This document shows positions 47,701 through 59,769 of a stretch of 64,000 nucleotides of DNA, in pieces; within the stretch, counting starts at the first letter, position 1, and each line of letters begins with the position of its first letter. The notes beneath the pieces are model-generated. The model searched no databases. It worked only from the letters and a program-made list of their open reading frames with translations, and had not been told where the DNA came from. A program made the translations under genes and the position numbers. The DNA is from Pyrocephalus nanus (Eukaryota > Chordata > Aves > Passeriformes > Tyrannidae). The stretch is taken from assembly GCA_038380795.1 (NCBI GenBank), contig CM076271.1, positions 20,103,001 through 20,167,000 of the forward strand, given 5' to 3'.

Positions 47701-50700
47701 TATTTGGAATCAGGCAGAATAGGGCATTATCAGTGTAAGAGAGGAGAGAGTTAAGATCAGATCCTTTATTCTTTTGGACAATATCACTTTGGGAAATGCA
47801 CCATATGTGCTTTTTAATGTTGGAATGAAATAGGAGAAAAGAGGAAGAGGAGGTTGCCCTCGATTTGGAAAATCAGAGTGTGCCAGCATGACCTGTTTCT
47901 GTGGCTGAGAACCTTCGGCCCCCAAAGTTCTTGTTTAAAGACTTTATCTCACTGACCAGATGGTGCAATTTGTCTGGCACTGACATTTGGGAATATCTGC
48001 TGAATTTTGCATAAGGACAAGTGTTTTAATCATCCCGTGTCTTGCTGCTCTAATCTCATTTGTCTGCAGTGACCAGCTCCTTTCTTATCCCTGGCACTCG
48101 TGGAGCTGTGTTGTGTGGGCTTTTACACAACCACCTTCTCATCCCAGGTTTTTTTTTATTGCCTGTCCCCTGGGAGTTTCTTTGGCTTGAACTCCTCCAG
48201 TTGAGGTGGAATGAAGTACCATGGTAAGTAAAGCAGATGTGGAGGAGCCTGGGATATTTAAAACCTCTCTTCCAGGTTAATCCTTTCATCAGAATAAATG
48301 AAGGATTGTCTTAGAGATGGAAGTAGTAGAGAGGATTAGAGCAAAGAAGGAGCTGGGAAGCTCATGGCTGAGGAGGAAATGGAAGCTGGAGCAGCAGCTG
48401 GTGTGTGGCCAGATCCTCCCTCTTTTGGGAGGGAAAAGAGAAAATTCAAATATAAAATGGAAATATAAAAAAGCAGCTTTGTGAGAGAGAAAAGTCACTG
48501 ACCTTCTATCTGTTACCTGAAGGATAAAACTTTAACTGAACTCCCTGGTGCTTTCCCAGGCTGTGGAATGCTGCAGCTGTGCAGGTGGGGATGCAGGAAT
48601 GGAAAGGCTGGAGCTGTGAGCATCCCCAGCGCTGGGTGTGCTCAGCCCTCCTCCTCCTCACCTGCCCAAAGCCCCTCTGCCCATCCCTGTGTCCTCCAGA
48701 GATGAAAAACACAAGTGGGTTTACACCCCACAGACCCCTGTGCTGCCCCATATTGACCCATCTCACTTTGGAATGTTCATTACAGTTTTATTTAGGAAAT
48801 TCAGGATCGGGTTTGTGCATCATTAGAGTTTAATTGCTGGGATTGCCTGGAGCAATACATCTGTATTGATGCTGCACAGCAACGTGCTCCCCTTAGAGTA
48901 AACCTGTTAGTCCTTGACTGTAACAGCAAAGCTTATTATTTAATATTTAAACCACATTTGTGATCTCACAAGGCAGAGAACTCTTCAGCTCCTGCTGCCA
49001 CATCCCGAGGCAGCTCCGTACATGCCACAGGCAGTGGGGATTGTGCAGCATCTGTGAGGGACTAAACATGGGCTGTGAGGGATGCTGGGGTGTTAAAGAA
49101 CTTCCTCTGTGCTGAGGCTATGGAATTTCATAGCTGAGGATGTGTTTAATGTGCTGTTACCCCTGGAAACTGTGATGGATTATGTGCAACAGCACGGGGA
49201 CACAATGGAACAGCCAGGTAGTTAATTACTGCAATGATAACATGTTATGAAAAGGAATTGCATCCATGGTCATTCATTATGATGATGAATTTCCCACATT
49301 TTGGTACTGGTCATCTGCACCACTTGTGTGACAAATGGCCAGAGTCCCAAGCAGGAGGAAATCCCTCCCCTCCCCTTCCCTCCCCTCCCCTGCACGGAGG
49401 AGATGGTGTTGTTAATGTGACAGTGTCTAATTGCCCTGGTGTCCAAGTTCAATATTTATACCCATTTGTACGTATTACTCACATCTCAGTTTTCTGTGAC
49501 ACCCTGCATAGCTGGCTTTTGGAGATAAATTTACTCTGGGCTTTTCTGTGACCAGTTGAACACACATAAAAACACTGGTCCTAAATCTGCAGCGAGACGG
49601 GGGAGTGAGAAGTTTTGGCAAATTGCGTGGAGCAAGTGAAATGACAGGAATTGGGAAGTGGGAGTATTGCTTGGTACAGGATCCTTGACTCTTGTTGAGT
49701 GATAAATTTTCCAGTACTAAATAGCTGGCACATTATATTACACGGGCTCGATGGGTGCAAATTATCGGCTTGGTTGTTTCTAGACAGAATGTTATTACTG
49801 GAGGGAAACGTGGCCCAGGGCCAGGAGCAGAGCGTGAACCTCTGTGCACGTTGTGTTGAATTGCAAAAGCAATTGTGTGTGTGTGCCTGTTGGCATCAAC
49901 AGGGGGAAAGTCACCACCAGAGCTATATTTAAAGGGAAGGAATTGAGCCTTTTCCGATGCGGAGCCTGATCTGGTGGAGAATATCAGAGTGCCCCAGTAA
50001 TTAGGAACAGCCTGGAATCAATAGCTGAGCTTCCCATTGCACTGAGGCCCTCCAAAGCAGGGTTGCAAATGATGTGCTATGAAAACCTCGAGTGATAAAT
50101 ATTTCAGAGAGGATATCGAGCTCTGTAGTTTGATGGGTGTGCCGAAAATCCAGGTGAGACCTCTTAAAATGCTTGGCTGCCCCCCTGCCCTGCTGGCCCA
50201 CAGGGAGATTCCTGCTGGAGCCTCCCATGACCAGAGGCTGATGTGGGGCCAGTGCCTTGCCTGGTGTTTTCCTTTTCTTGCAACGACCTCCAAAATGTGC
50301 AGCGTTTCCCCAGCTCATCCACACACAGCATCCCATTTTCATAGTAATTTATTTTTGGCAGTCAGTGTGCAAAAATCCCGAACCCAAATGATTAGCTCAA
50401 AAAAAAGCCTGGAATGTGAATATTCAGCAATGGAAAATTTTCCCTGGTCTCCTCCAAGCTGAAGAACATTGGAAGTCGCTGGATTTTTTCACTCCTGAAT
50501 ACAAGTCAAGATCTGTCCTCATTTCTGAAGGTCAGCACCTATTGCCCCAAGCAGATTATTATCCCAGGGATGTTTTATTCATGGGAATGCTGCCAAATGG
50601 AAATTATTTTTTTTCGTGTTAATGAGGAGTAATTTGGGAATTCAGAAAAATCCTGACCTATGGAGATGGGAAAAAGTATTAAGAAAGAAAAATCTGTGTG

Positions 50701-51793
50701 TCCCAAATGGGGGATCCGCTGTGCCATGGATGACAGGTTACCCAGGGATGGGGGTCCCATCTCCAGGGATGCAGGAGGGGTCTCCAACCTCCCAGCACAT
50801 GAGGATGCTCAGCTTTGTGCCTCGATGCTGCTGGAGGGAGCCAGGGGGTGTCTGGCTCAGTGAGGTCACCACGAGCAGAGAAGCCCAGGGAGCACATGTG
50901 TGGGTTTGTGCCTCCCTCAGACCTGAAAGGGAACAAGGGAACACAGAAACCCTGTGGGGGTGGAAATGGTGCCTGAAGGTGGCAGCAGAAGATGCAGATG
51001 GACCAGGGCAGGTGGTGGTGTGGGGTTCTCCATGGGGTACAAGGCAGGTGTTCACTCAAAAGCAACACGAGGGAAACCTCCTGTGTGTGTTTTCTGTCAG
51101 TATATAAACATAAATTTATATATATATATATAAATAGATGGAAGTGGTTCTTTGCAAAGCCAGAGGGGTGAAGGCTGTGTTGAAGAGAAGTGCAAAATCC
51201 AAGGATTTTGGCTCTACAAGTGTTTCACCTCCCATCCCCAACAGCCTGACTGCAGAAGCTTTCCTGAAATCTCTGGGAAACATCGGTGTCTATCCTGTGT
51301 GGCTAAAATGAGGAAAATGTCCTCACTGAAGCATTTTCTGGAATTCGTGGAAATGTGCTGGAATGAGGGCTGAGATGTCAGGTGAGAGGAGAGCTGCTGG
51401 AACAAGGATGAAGTGCCAGGTTGGTCCAGTTGTTTCTTGAGGACTGGGAAACAGGATTTTGAACTTAATTTGTGTTCCTGGTGGCCAGTGCCTGTTTATA
51501 AACACTGAGCTTTGGAATAGAAAGACTGTGTGGAAACAATCCAGAAACAGTTTCTGTGTTCCTGTCACAGACCAAATATTGAATATACAACAAACCCAAG
51601 GAAGTGATGGTGTGAGGTTTGGAGCAGAGCATGCATGGCATGCTCAGTGCAGCTGCTCTGCTCCCTTAGCAGTCAGAAACACTCCATCCAGATGTTATTA
51701 CAGAAATGTGGGTCTGTGCCACCTGCCTGGGCTGCAAGGAATGGTCAAAGATCCTCTCCTGACAGAGGAACAGCCATCGTTCACCTCTGGTTG
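44703..51793. other. Intergenic stretch, no gene seen
   Basis: About 7 kb without supported exons or recognisable CR1 copies. It holds AT-rich segments around 45735-45775 and 47580-47660, a small perfect hairpin at 46377-46398, a C/T-rich run (TCCCCTCCCCT-like) at 49365-49391, and (TA)n at about 51117-51132. Confidence 0.5.
51117..51132. repeat. (TA)n microsatellite
   Basis: About eight TA units in AT-rich surroundings. Confidence 0.85.
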
Positions 51794-51932
51794 GAATAGA
51801 ATCACTGAGGTTGGAAAAGACCCCAAGGATAGACTGAATGCCCCCCAGCCCACGAAACCATCCCCTGGAGTGCCACATCTGCTCACTTTTTGAACACTTC
51901 CAGGAATGGTGACTCCACCTGCTCCCAAGGAC
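51794..51932 (-). mobile_element. CR1 LINE fragment
   Basis: An antisense CR1: 'agaatcactgaggttggaaa', 'ccctggagtgccacatctgc', 'tttttgaacacttccaggaa', 'tggtgactccacctgctccc'. It is the subfamily with the 'aaaagacc' tail. Confidence 0.85.
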
Positions 51933-54100
51933 ATCATCAGCAGGGCTGTAGTTCAGCAGCCCATGGGGGGACCTTCTCCTGTGGTTCCTCAGAGCAGCAG
52001 ACCCGTATTCCTCAGTGGGAATGTTTGCCCTGGGAACACCAGAGGATGGTGTGCTGGTGACAGCAGGGCTGGGTTGTGCCATCAGATACCTTCTCTGAGC
52101 AAACCCCTCCTCAAACCCCTCCTGAAGGAGCAGATGCCTCTCGGTGCAGACCAGCCCGTCCTGCCAGCCTTGTTTTCAGGACGTGCCAAATATTTGTTTG
52201 CAGTCGAGGCAAACACACTGATCTGGTGTCAATAAACGTCTTGATTCAGTTCAGTGTTTGGAAACAGCGTGTTGGCCACAGCCCCTCTGTCGGTGTCACC
52301 AGTGCCGGTTGTTACACAAACCGTGCCTTTGTTTTGACACAACTTACAGAGCACTTTTCATCACCACCAGCCACTGCACTGAGGAATCTCTGGAGCTGAT
52401 AGTCACTTGCACTTACTGCATCAACACTCTGGGCTGCAGGAAATTGAGTTGCATTTTGTTTTCCTACAAAGATGTCTGGTAATGGCTCTGTGTAAAACAT
52501 GTTTGGGGCTTGAGGAGGGCTGGCTATAAAATCCTTTTTCACTGCTGCAGAAATTCATAGCCTTGTTTCTCGGTTTCTGCTGGGTTTTAAATTTTTTTTA
52601 GTAATAACACTGTTTAATTTTTTATTTTAGATTTCCCCTGTCTGTTCCCCTTTGTGAGTGTGTTACTCTGTGCAGTAAATTCCTGTGCCAGCACAGCCAC
52701 CTCACAACCCAGCTGTGCCAGGGCATCACCACTGCTCCTGCCTCTGCTCAAACAACTCTGCCATGGCATGAAGTGACTCAAACAGCATTTCACCTGCTCC
52801 AGGTGGGTAAAATCCAGCAGTGTTCTTCCAGCTCTCCCGTGGGTGGGGAAGGCTGGTCCTTCCCAAGGGTGTGTCACACCCCAGGGTGCTCCACCAGGTC
52901 ACTCTGCCCCAGGGCAGCTCCCCTCAGGTGGTGTTTTCCCTACACATCCCACTAATGTAATGGAATGGTTTCTCCATGTTCTGCATTTACTCCCAGGTTT
53001 GGAAGCAGCCCTGGAGCCTCCTGGAGCAGAGGAGGATCTGGGCTCTGCCCTCAGGCCTCATCCCTGCCCCAGTGCTGGGCTCAAGGCCACCAGCAAAGGG
53101 TTAATTGCTGCTCAGAGTAATTACTGGGGGACAACATCATTCTGCTAATATCAAATACAACTCCAGGCCTTGATGCAGGAACGTTGCTCAGAGCTCTTGT
53201 AAAAGCAAGTCTGTCCGCTGCATTAATTCCCCAGTGACAGATTAATTCCCTTCCTTTATCATAATTACAGCCCTGTGCTCTGCAATGGTACGACTCATTT
53301 GGTCTCTCACACACCACACCACGGCCTGACTGGCAAAAATGCTGAGTGACCTGCAGGCTCCATTGACTCCAAGAATCTCACAAGTATTTTAGAGTTGTAA
53401 ACACAGAACTGAATTTATTTTTTTTATCACCCCCTCCAGGAAAAGTGAATGGCAAATTAGGAGCTTCTTTTCTGTCCAGCACCTTCTTTTGGTACCTATA
53501 CAGAAATTTGTCCAGAAAAATAACTGTAGCTGCCCAGCCATCATCTTGAAAAATTATTTATGCAGAATTTGCTAGAGAGGTCTGTTTCCTGGGGCACTGC
53601 AGGTTACACAGCCCTCCAGCTTTAGCAGGGAAGGGTGAACCTTTAATTTAGTAAGTCATGTAGAATCCAGTCCTGACTTAGGCAAGAGAACTGACACCTC
53701 CTGGTAGAACTGTGCTCCTTCTCCCAGTCTAAAAAACTGGCTGGGTCAGGTCTTGTCCTGCAGGTTGTGATAATGTGAAAGTTATGCCTAGAAATGACTG
53801 ACTGTGTTGGCATGACTGAGCTGTTATGGACCATGTCTGTGTTGTTATGAACTCCTTAGAAGGGCAGGAGCCTGCAAGTTCAGCTGGAATATCAGAGCCT
53901 TTGTTTAAGGGAAAGCCAGGGGTTGGGATGAAGAATGACAGCACCTGGTCATCACCACGAGTCTCTGCACTCTGTGCATGTGCAGAAGTGAGTTCTTCCC
54001 TCAGGGGTGTGACACAGAACGTGGACCGGGATGGAAACAGGAGAATACAGGGCATAACCCCTGAGGGTTTTCTACTAATCACTGAGTCCTCCTCCTGCTC
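51933..54100. other. Intergenic stretch, no gene seen
   Basis: No exon or RNA gene is recognised. A unique segment at about 53095-53290 carries GGGTTAATTGC, GCATTAATTCCC and CATAATTACAG cores, another possible noncoding element. Confidence 0.5.
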
Positions 54101-54182
54101 TCCACAGAGTCATTAAGGCTGGAAAAGACCTCTGAGATCATCAAGTCCAGCCTTTACCTGATACCCCCACGCCCACTAAACA
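54101..54182 (-). mobile_element. CR1 LINE 3' end, left arm of an inverted pair
   Basis: An antisense CR1 tail ('taaggctggaaaagacctct', 'gagatcatcaagtccagcc', CGCCCACTAAAC). A plus-strand copy of a similar subfamily lies about 210 bases to its right. Confidence 0.8.
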
Positions 54183-54389
54183 CAGATCCTCCTGTTTTTG
54201 TTCCCTGTGACAGGGGTGGGGAGCCCCAGGGAGCAGTGTGTGCACCTGCAGTTATATTTTGCTTTCATCAGCCCCCTCACAAATGGGGGAAGCAGCCACT
54301 TTGAAATTCATAATAGTAAATGTCCTTAGAGCTGGCTGTTGGGAGCTTTGGCAGGACTCACTGTGCACAGCTTTGAAAGAGCCATGTAG

Positions 54390-54498
54390 ATGTGGCACCT
54401 GGGGACACGGGACAGTGGTGGCCTTGGCAGTGCTGGGGGAATGGTTGGACTCAATCTTAAAGGTCTTTTCCAACCTAAATGATTCCCTGATTCTATGG
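54390..54498 (+). mobile_element. CR1 LINE 3' end, right arm of an inverted pair
   Basis: A plus-strand CR1 tail ('gtggccttggcagtgctggg', 'gaatggttggactcaatctt', 'aaaggtcttttccaacctaa', ATGATTCCCTGATTCTATGG). Confidence 0.85.
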
Positions 54499-55089
54499 TC
54501 TATCAAAAGAAAGAGTCCTGCCAGTCCTGTGAGTGCTGTGGGAGGTGTCATTGTGTCTCCTCTGCCCTGGTCTCTGAGATGCTGAGATTGCCCAGGGACA
54601 CGTCCTGTCCTCTGGGCACGTTCCCAGCCAGGACAACTGGGCTGTGTTTGAAGCCAAGGTTGCTCCTCTGTTCCCTCTGAGGAATTTTGCCTGTGCCTCC
54701 AGAGCCACAGAAGGGCTGTGCCACTGCATTTCCTTTGGTGCAAGAGATATTTCTTACTATTACTCACATCTGAACATGCCTCCCTGCTCTGCCCTCCAAG
54801 GCAGAGGGGACAGTGCTGCCTGGGAGGCACAGGGACAGGATTTGGATGACTTCCACGGGAGAAACCAACTTGGATGGTTGTTGAGCTGGTTTCTAAATTC
54901 TTTCTTTTCCACAAGTTTGCTACTCCTCTGCCTCTTATTTCTTCCATTTTCTTTGTAAATCCAGATTGATGTCTGCAAACTTTCTGCCTGTTAAAATTGT
55001 GCCTCCATCAGCATCTCCTTCTGCGGGAACTTTGCGTGGGAATTTCTAGAAGCTTTTTTGTCTTCCAGAAGTCTAAACTTAGACAATAA

Positions 55090-55440
55090 ACAAACCCAGA
55101 CAAATGCTTTTTCAGTATGGAAAGGCATAAATAAACAACCTGTACCTACCTATATTAGGTACTATAAAAATGCTGAGCTTTAAATCATTGTCCCGGTAAT
55201 TATTGTCATCATTGTCGTTATTAGATGACATAAGATTTTATTGCCGATAATTTGGAGGCTTTGATACATTTATTTGAACTGACTGCTCCTTTGGCTAAGA
55301 ATAATTGCTTAAATTTCTCTCATGGGTTTTTGCTTCTATAAAAAGATTGTTGACCTTGAAGCTTTTGCTTGATTTTGAATTCTTATTCAAATTCAAATGC
55401 TAATAACCCAGACAAAAAGATGTAACTCGCTCAGCAGACG
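55090..55440. promoter_or_regulatory. AT-rich unique island (candidate noncoding regulatory element)
   Basis: It includes GGTAATTATTGTCATC, GATAATTTGG, GAATAATTGC and ATGCTAATAACC, and is unusually complex AT-rich sequence. Conservation is a prediction. Confidence 0.28.
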
Positions 55441-55889
55441 TTGCATTTGGGGACCTTGTGCAGAGAAGTCAGTTTTTGTGTTGTCAGGGACCCCCGGCCT
55501 CTCTCTTAATCCCTTTCTTCTTATTATTTTAAGAGTGGGAAGGTAAGTTTTGCTTTTCCACAAGCAGATGGTGGTGGTGTTGAAGTGCTTTGGCTGCTGG
55601 AGGTCTGCACTGGGGTTTGATGGGCCTTGTGATGTCTCTTGTGTAGCTGCTGTTGGCCAGGACCCTGTGACAACCCAGCTGTTTGTGGCATGAAACGGTG
55701 TGTGTTTGGGTGATGGACCTATTCAGCTGTGGTGACAACAAAGAATGATTTAGGAAATAAATTAAGGAGAAAAAAAGAGCTGGATAACAGCACCTGACAG
55801 TGGCAGGCAGTGTAGAAGGCTCTGGAGGGCTCCAAAATGTCATGGTTTCATGCAGTGTGCAAACAGGGATGAAATTGGATATCAGCTCT

Positions 55890-56115
55890 TTTAGGAGAGG
55901 TAACTCTTAATTTGCATGAAATAATAATCAAATCATTATCAGGCCACCTTAAACAGCAGGACTGAAGGTCACTTAACTGCCTGGAATGACACAACACAAT
56001 AAGGCTTGTCTGGCATCAGTTTCGAAGGATAATTACCCATGTGGTTTGTTAATTTTTATTTTGATTTATCGGGTGTGTGCTTCCAGATAACAACTAACTT
56101 CAGCCTGCAAACACC
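55890..56115. promoter_or_regulatory. AT-rich unique island (candidate noncoding regulatory element)
   Basis: It includes TTAATTTGCATG (an octamer-like ATTTGCAT), AATCATTATC, GGATAATTACCC and TTTATCGGG. No repeat homology. Confidence 0.28.
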
Positions 56116-57343
56116 TAAACTTGTTGTTTCTGTATGTTCTGAACTCCATGTCTTAGCTGAAACTTCTAGAAACTGAGGTGATGTGTATATAAGGCACAAA
56201 GGTTTTCATTTACATGGTTTTTAATCGAGGAGGTGAAGATTGGTGAGTCCAATGACAAAAAGACTCTCCTTGTGAGGGCTTGTAGGCTCTGGTGGATAAA
56301 AGGCCAGATCAGTCAAAGGCCTTTCATCCATAATTTTAAAATGCTGCTTTGTTTATGGAAAAGGGAAGAGGACATCTTTGCTCCAGACAGGGTTGTTTGA
56401 GAGTTGCAGGAGATGCTTCCACAGGGCTGTTCTCACGGTGTGTCAGTGATCATCACTGCCTGTGTTGACATTCTCCACCAAGCTCTTGCTTCCCTTCCCA
56501 TGAAAAGGTTGCAATTTTGGCAGCACACAAAAAAAATGTCATGTCTGGTCAAGCAGAGCACAAATGAGTTGACCTTCATGGTCACAGAGTGGAAGGTCAC
56601 CTGCTTTGGGTGACTGATAATGGCAGCACCAGTGGGTCAGGCTTCCCAGCTCTGGAATCAAAGCTGGAATAAGCAATAAACCAGTTTTGTCTGTTTATAT
56701 TCAATGATTTAAACTACCTATCCTATATTAGGCTCAGACAGAAATTTGAGTATTATATCAGTAATACAAGCTCTAAGCAGCACATTTCCATTGTTATTCT
56801 TCACATTCACGCCTCATATGATCTTTTTATTGGGTTAATGGCAAATACTCTTAAGTAATAACAGGGGTGCAGGTTAATTGTTCAGTAGCTGCTGCTACAG
56901 AATGCAGTGTTTCCTCTCCTGCTACAAAAAGGCTTAATTTCCCACCATGTCATTAAACATCCTCACTTAAGAGGCCTGAGAATGAATCATTGCCTCTGAT
57001 TTAGGATCATCAAAAAGCACATAGTTTGTGCCTTTATTTAATTGGCTCGTGATTTAATGTTAATGAAACCCATGTATCTCTGCTCCTAGATCTTACAGTG
57101 GAGCTTGTCTGGGTGAGAGCTGGGCCAGTGGGAGCTGCTTGTGGTGCTCAGTGGTCGTGCATCTCTGATGGCAGTGGTGTCCCACACAAACTCCCGGGGG
57201 CTGAACTCCAGCCAGAGCAGCACGTTGTGGTCTGGACACCACCCCTGTCAGTCTGAAAACCCTGCAACCCTTCAGCTCTCCCTGCTCAAAATCTGTGCTG
57301 GGTTCAGTCACCAGAAGGAAGAGTCACTGTGTTAAGTTGCTAG

Positions 57344-57438
57344 AAGGTTGGACTTGATGATCTAAGTTTGGACTTGGTCATCTGAAGGTTGGAGTTAATG
57401 ACCTTGGAGGTCTTTTGATGATTCCATGATTCTATGAA
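57344..57438 (+). mobile_element. CR1 LINE 3' tail with internal triplication
   Basis: The CR1 tail ('ggaggtcttttgatgattcc', ATGATTCTATGA) is preceded by three tandem 20-21-bp copies of AAGGTTGGACTTGATGATCT at 57344, 57364 and 57385, the last two diverged. A normal CR1 has one. Confidence 0.8.
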
Positions 57439-59488
57439 ATGTGTTTTTCCTGAACAGCTCTCCCTTGCCCACATGTGCCTGGATATGTGTCTGCTGGTGG
57501 GGAAGTGTTCTCCAGTGGGTTGGGGCCGTGGGGATCCTGCACCTTTGACAGCTCAAAGGCCACTCAGGAACAGCTCCATGGGGAGGTTTCCTTTGCCACG
57601 TGAGGCCCTTGTGATGGTGGAACAGTTGAATGGTGAGCCACGTGGAAGAGAGGAAACAGAGAGCTTGGCAAGGACCTGTGGAGCAAAGAAGCTGGAAATC
57701 TGTAAGGGAAAGTTATTTCCAGCTCAGAAAAAAATGAATTAATAAAAAAATGTAATGTAAGTGAATAGCAAGGTGTTCATTTGCCTCACCTCCCGTGGGG
57801 GAATCATCTCCCTCGGCCCCACTGCAGGGCTTGTCCTGCTGAACCCATTGCTGAACTGGGGGGCAGGAGGGGTTTTCCTTCCCTTTCCTCCTCCTTGGAT
57901 CCTCACAGAATTCAGGGTGACCGCAGGCTGCAGGAATGCAGTGACTTCTCCTCGAGGAAAGGCATTTGTAGTACCATTTAATTAATAATAATAATAAATC
58001 CTCTCAACCTGCCTGTCTCCCACAGCTTAGGTGAGCATTATCTCTGGGGGGCACTGGGGTTAATTAACTTGCTCTGGGCTGGTGATTGAGCCAGAGGGGA
58101 TCTTCAGTCAAGAGATCAGGAGAGTCCCCAGCCAGGAGATGGAAGTGCTGCAGCATCAGTGGGGGCTGGGTGGGCAGTCATGGCAGGGTCAGGGAGGGCA
58201 CAGAGACAGCAAAATGAGAAAAGCACAAAAAATGAGGGGAAAAGAGGAAGGAAAGGTCTAAGGAAGAAGATGGGATGTTCTGTGTGTTTTAACTCAAAAC
58301 TAATGCTTTTTAGCTCCTCGTGTCCCTTCCCTCCAGAGGTGAGGTCAGAGGACGGAGCTGCTGCGCTCACATCACCTCCTCCCGCCCCCAGCCTGACTCC
58401 AGAGAAGCAGCTTGTTGTATGATCTGTCTGTGCATCCCCAGATCTGTGCAGCAGAGTGCATCTTTAATGTAACCAGCCCGTGGGCTACAGATCAGCAGCG
58501 GCTTCTGCTTTGTGCAGCTCCTCGAGTGAGTCACACTCCGCTCCTCGCTGGGGGTGAGTGTCCTCTGAGCCTGCTGATGAATCGCTCTCCCCCAGCTCAA
58601 TTAGACGTGGCTGTGTTTTCCTGCCACGCTCCAGTTGATCCCCAGCGTGGTGGGGAATGGGCTGGAACGATGTGGCCCTAAGTTGTTCGTGCAGTTTGCG
58701 TGGGGCTGAACCGCCAAATGTCGGCTCCTGCAGAGGAACGGGGGCTTCTGGAGCTGCTCCTTTAACAAACCCCAGAAATCAGGGCCTGGGGGAGGCTGAG
58801 TGTCAGCAGAACACCCTGAGCTGTGCCCAGGTGCTTTGGGGGGGGAAGCAACAGGTTGCTCCTGATTTGGGTGGAGCTTTGCTGATGCAAATTGTCACAG
58901 TTCGTTCCAGTCGTGGACAACTGGCACAGCTCAGCCCTGTGCTCATCCCGTCACTGTTCTGGAGTGGATGACACTCCATCAGCTGATGATCTCCTTCATC
59001 TCATCTGATACTGCAGCCTCTCCTCTGCAGTGAGTTATTATCAAAGTGTAACATTTGTTCACATTAACATCTGAAGCCCTCGTCTATTTTGGTGGGCTTT
59101 GATAGCTTGGGTGATATATCAGCGACCAAATGTAATTGCTTTCTCTAAAACACGACTCCCTAAAAGGAAATCTGACTTGGGTGTGTGTAGTGAATGATTT
59201 AATTTATGTAGAAGCAATGGGTCTAAAAAAGGAGGGGGAGGAAAAGTTGTGATATAGAGGCTGAATTCATCTCCAGTTATGAATAATAGGTGACTCACTT
59301 GGGAATATTTTTTGCTAGATTTAAATTATATGTCATCAAAAGCATAATAATCGGATATATTTATAAACCTGCAAAGCCCACTCAAGGGGGTTTTAGTAAT
59401 ATTGTCAATACTAAAGGTAAACCATAAAACTTGGTCATATTTGCTCTCCTGGTCACAGAAAACCATTGATTTGAAAACATTTCCTCCT
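57439..59488. other. Intergenic stretch, no gene seen
   Basis: No supported exon. The 58340-58780 segment has more CpGs than its surroundings but no convincing splice or start signals. Confidence 0.5.
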
Positions 59489-59650
59489 TGTGAGGGTGGG
59501 CAGGCCCTGGCACAGGTTGCCCAGAGAATCTTTGGCTGCCCCATCCCTGGGAGTGTCCCAGGCCAGGTTGGACAGGGATTGGAAAAGCCTGGGCTGGTGG
59601 AAGTGTCCCTGCCCATGGCAGGGGTGGCACTGGGTGGGCTTTAAGTTCTG
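59489..59650 (+). mobile_element. CR1 LINE fragment (3' end)
   Basis: A plus-strand CR1: 'tgagggtgggcaggccctgg', 'cacaggttgcccagagaatc', 'ggctggtggaagtgtccctg', 'ggcactgggtgggctttaag'; the terminal AACCATTCT part is lost. Confidence 0.9.
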
Positions 59651-59757
59651 CTGAGTTAATTTGGCCTCTCTAGGTCGTGGTTGCCTCATCTGCATGCAGG
59701 AGGCACCTTTCCATGGCTGTAACATTCCCTGCTGATGAAAATAGTTAGATAGTTATT

Positions 59758-59769
59758 CCCCCCCCCCCC
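59758..59769. repeat. Poly(C) run, 12 bases
   Basis: An uninterrupted C12 run; long C runs are uncommon and prone to sequencing error. Confidence 0.9.

Larger units (their letters stand above)
54499..57343. other. Intergenic stretch with AT-rich unique islands
   Basis: No supported gene. Unique AT-rich islands rich in TAAT/ATTA cores lie at about 55090-55440, 55890-56115 and 56690-57075. They lack CR1 homology and simple-repeat structure. Confidence 0.5.

Noticed and set aside
54252..54947. 231-codon open frame on the minus strand
   Set aside because: It runs through the antisense of a CR1 tail (54390-54498) and contains no CR1 protein domain; chance frame.
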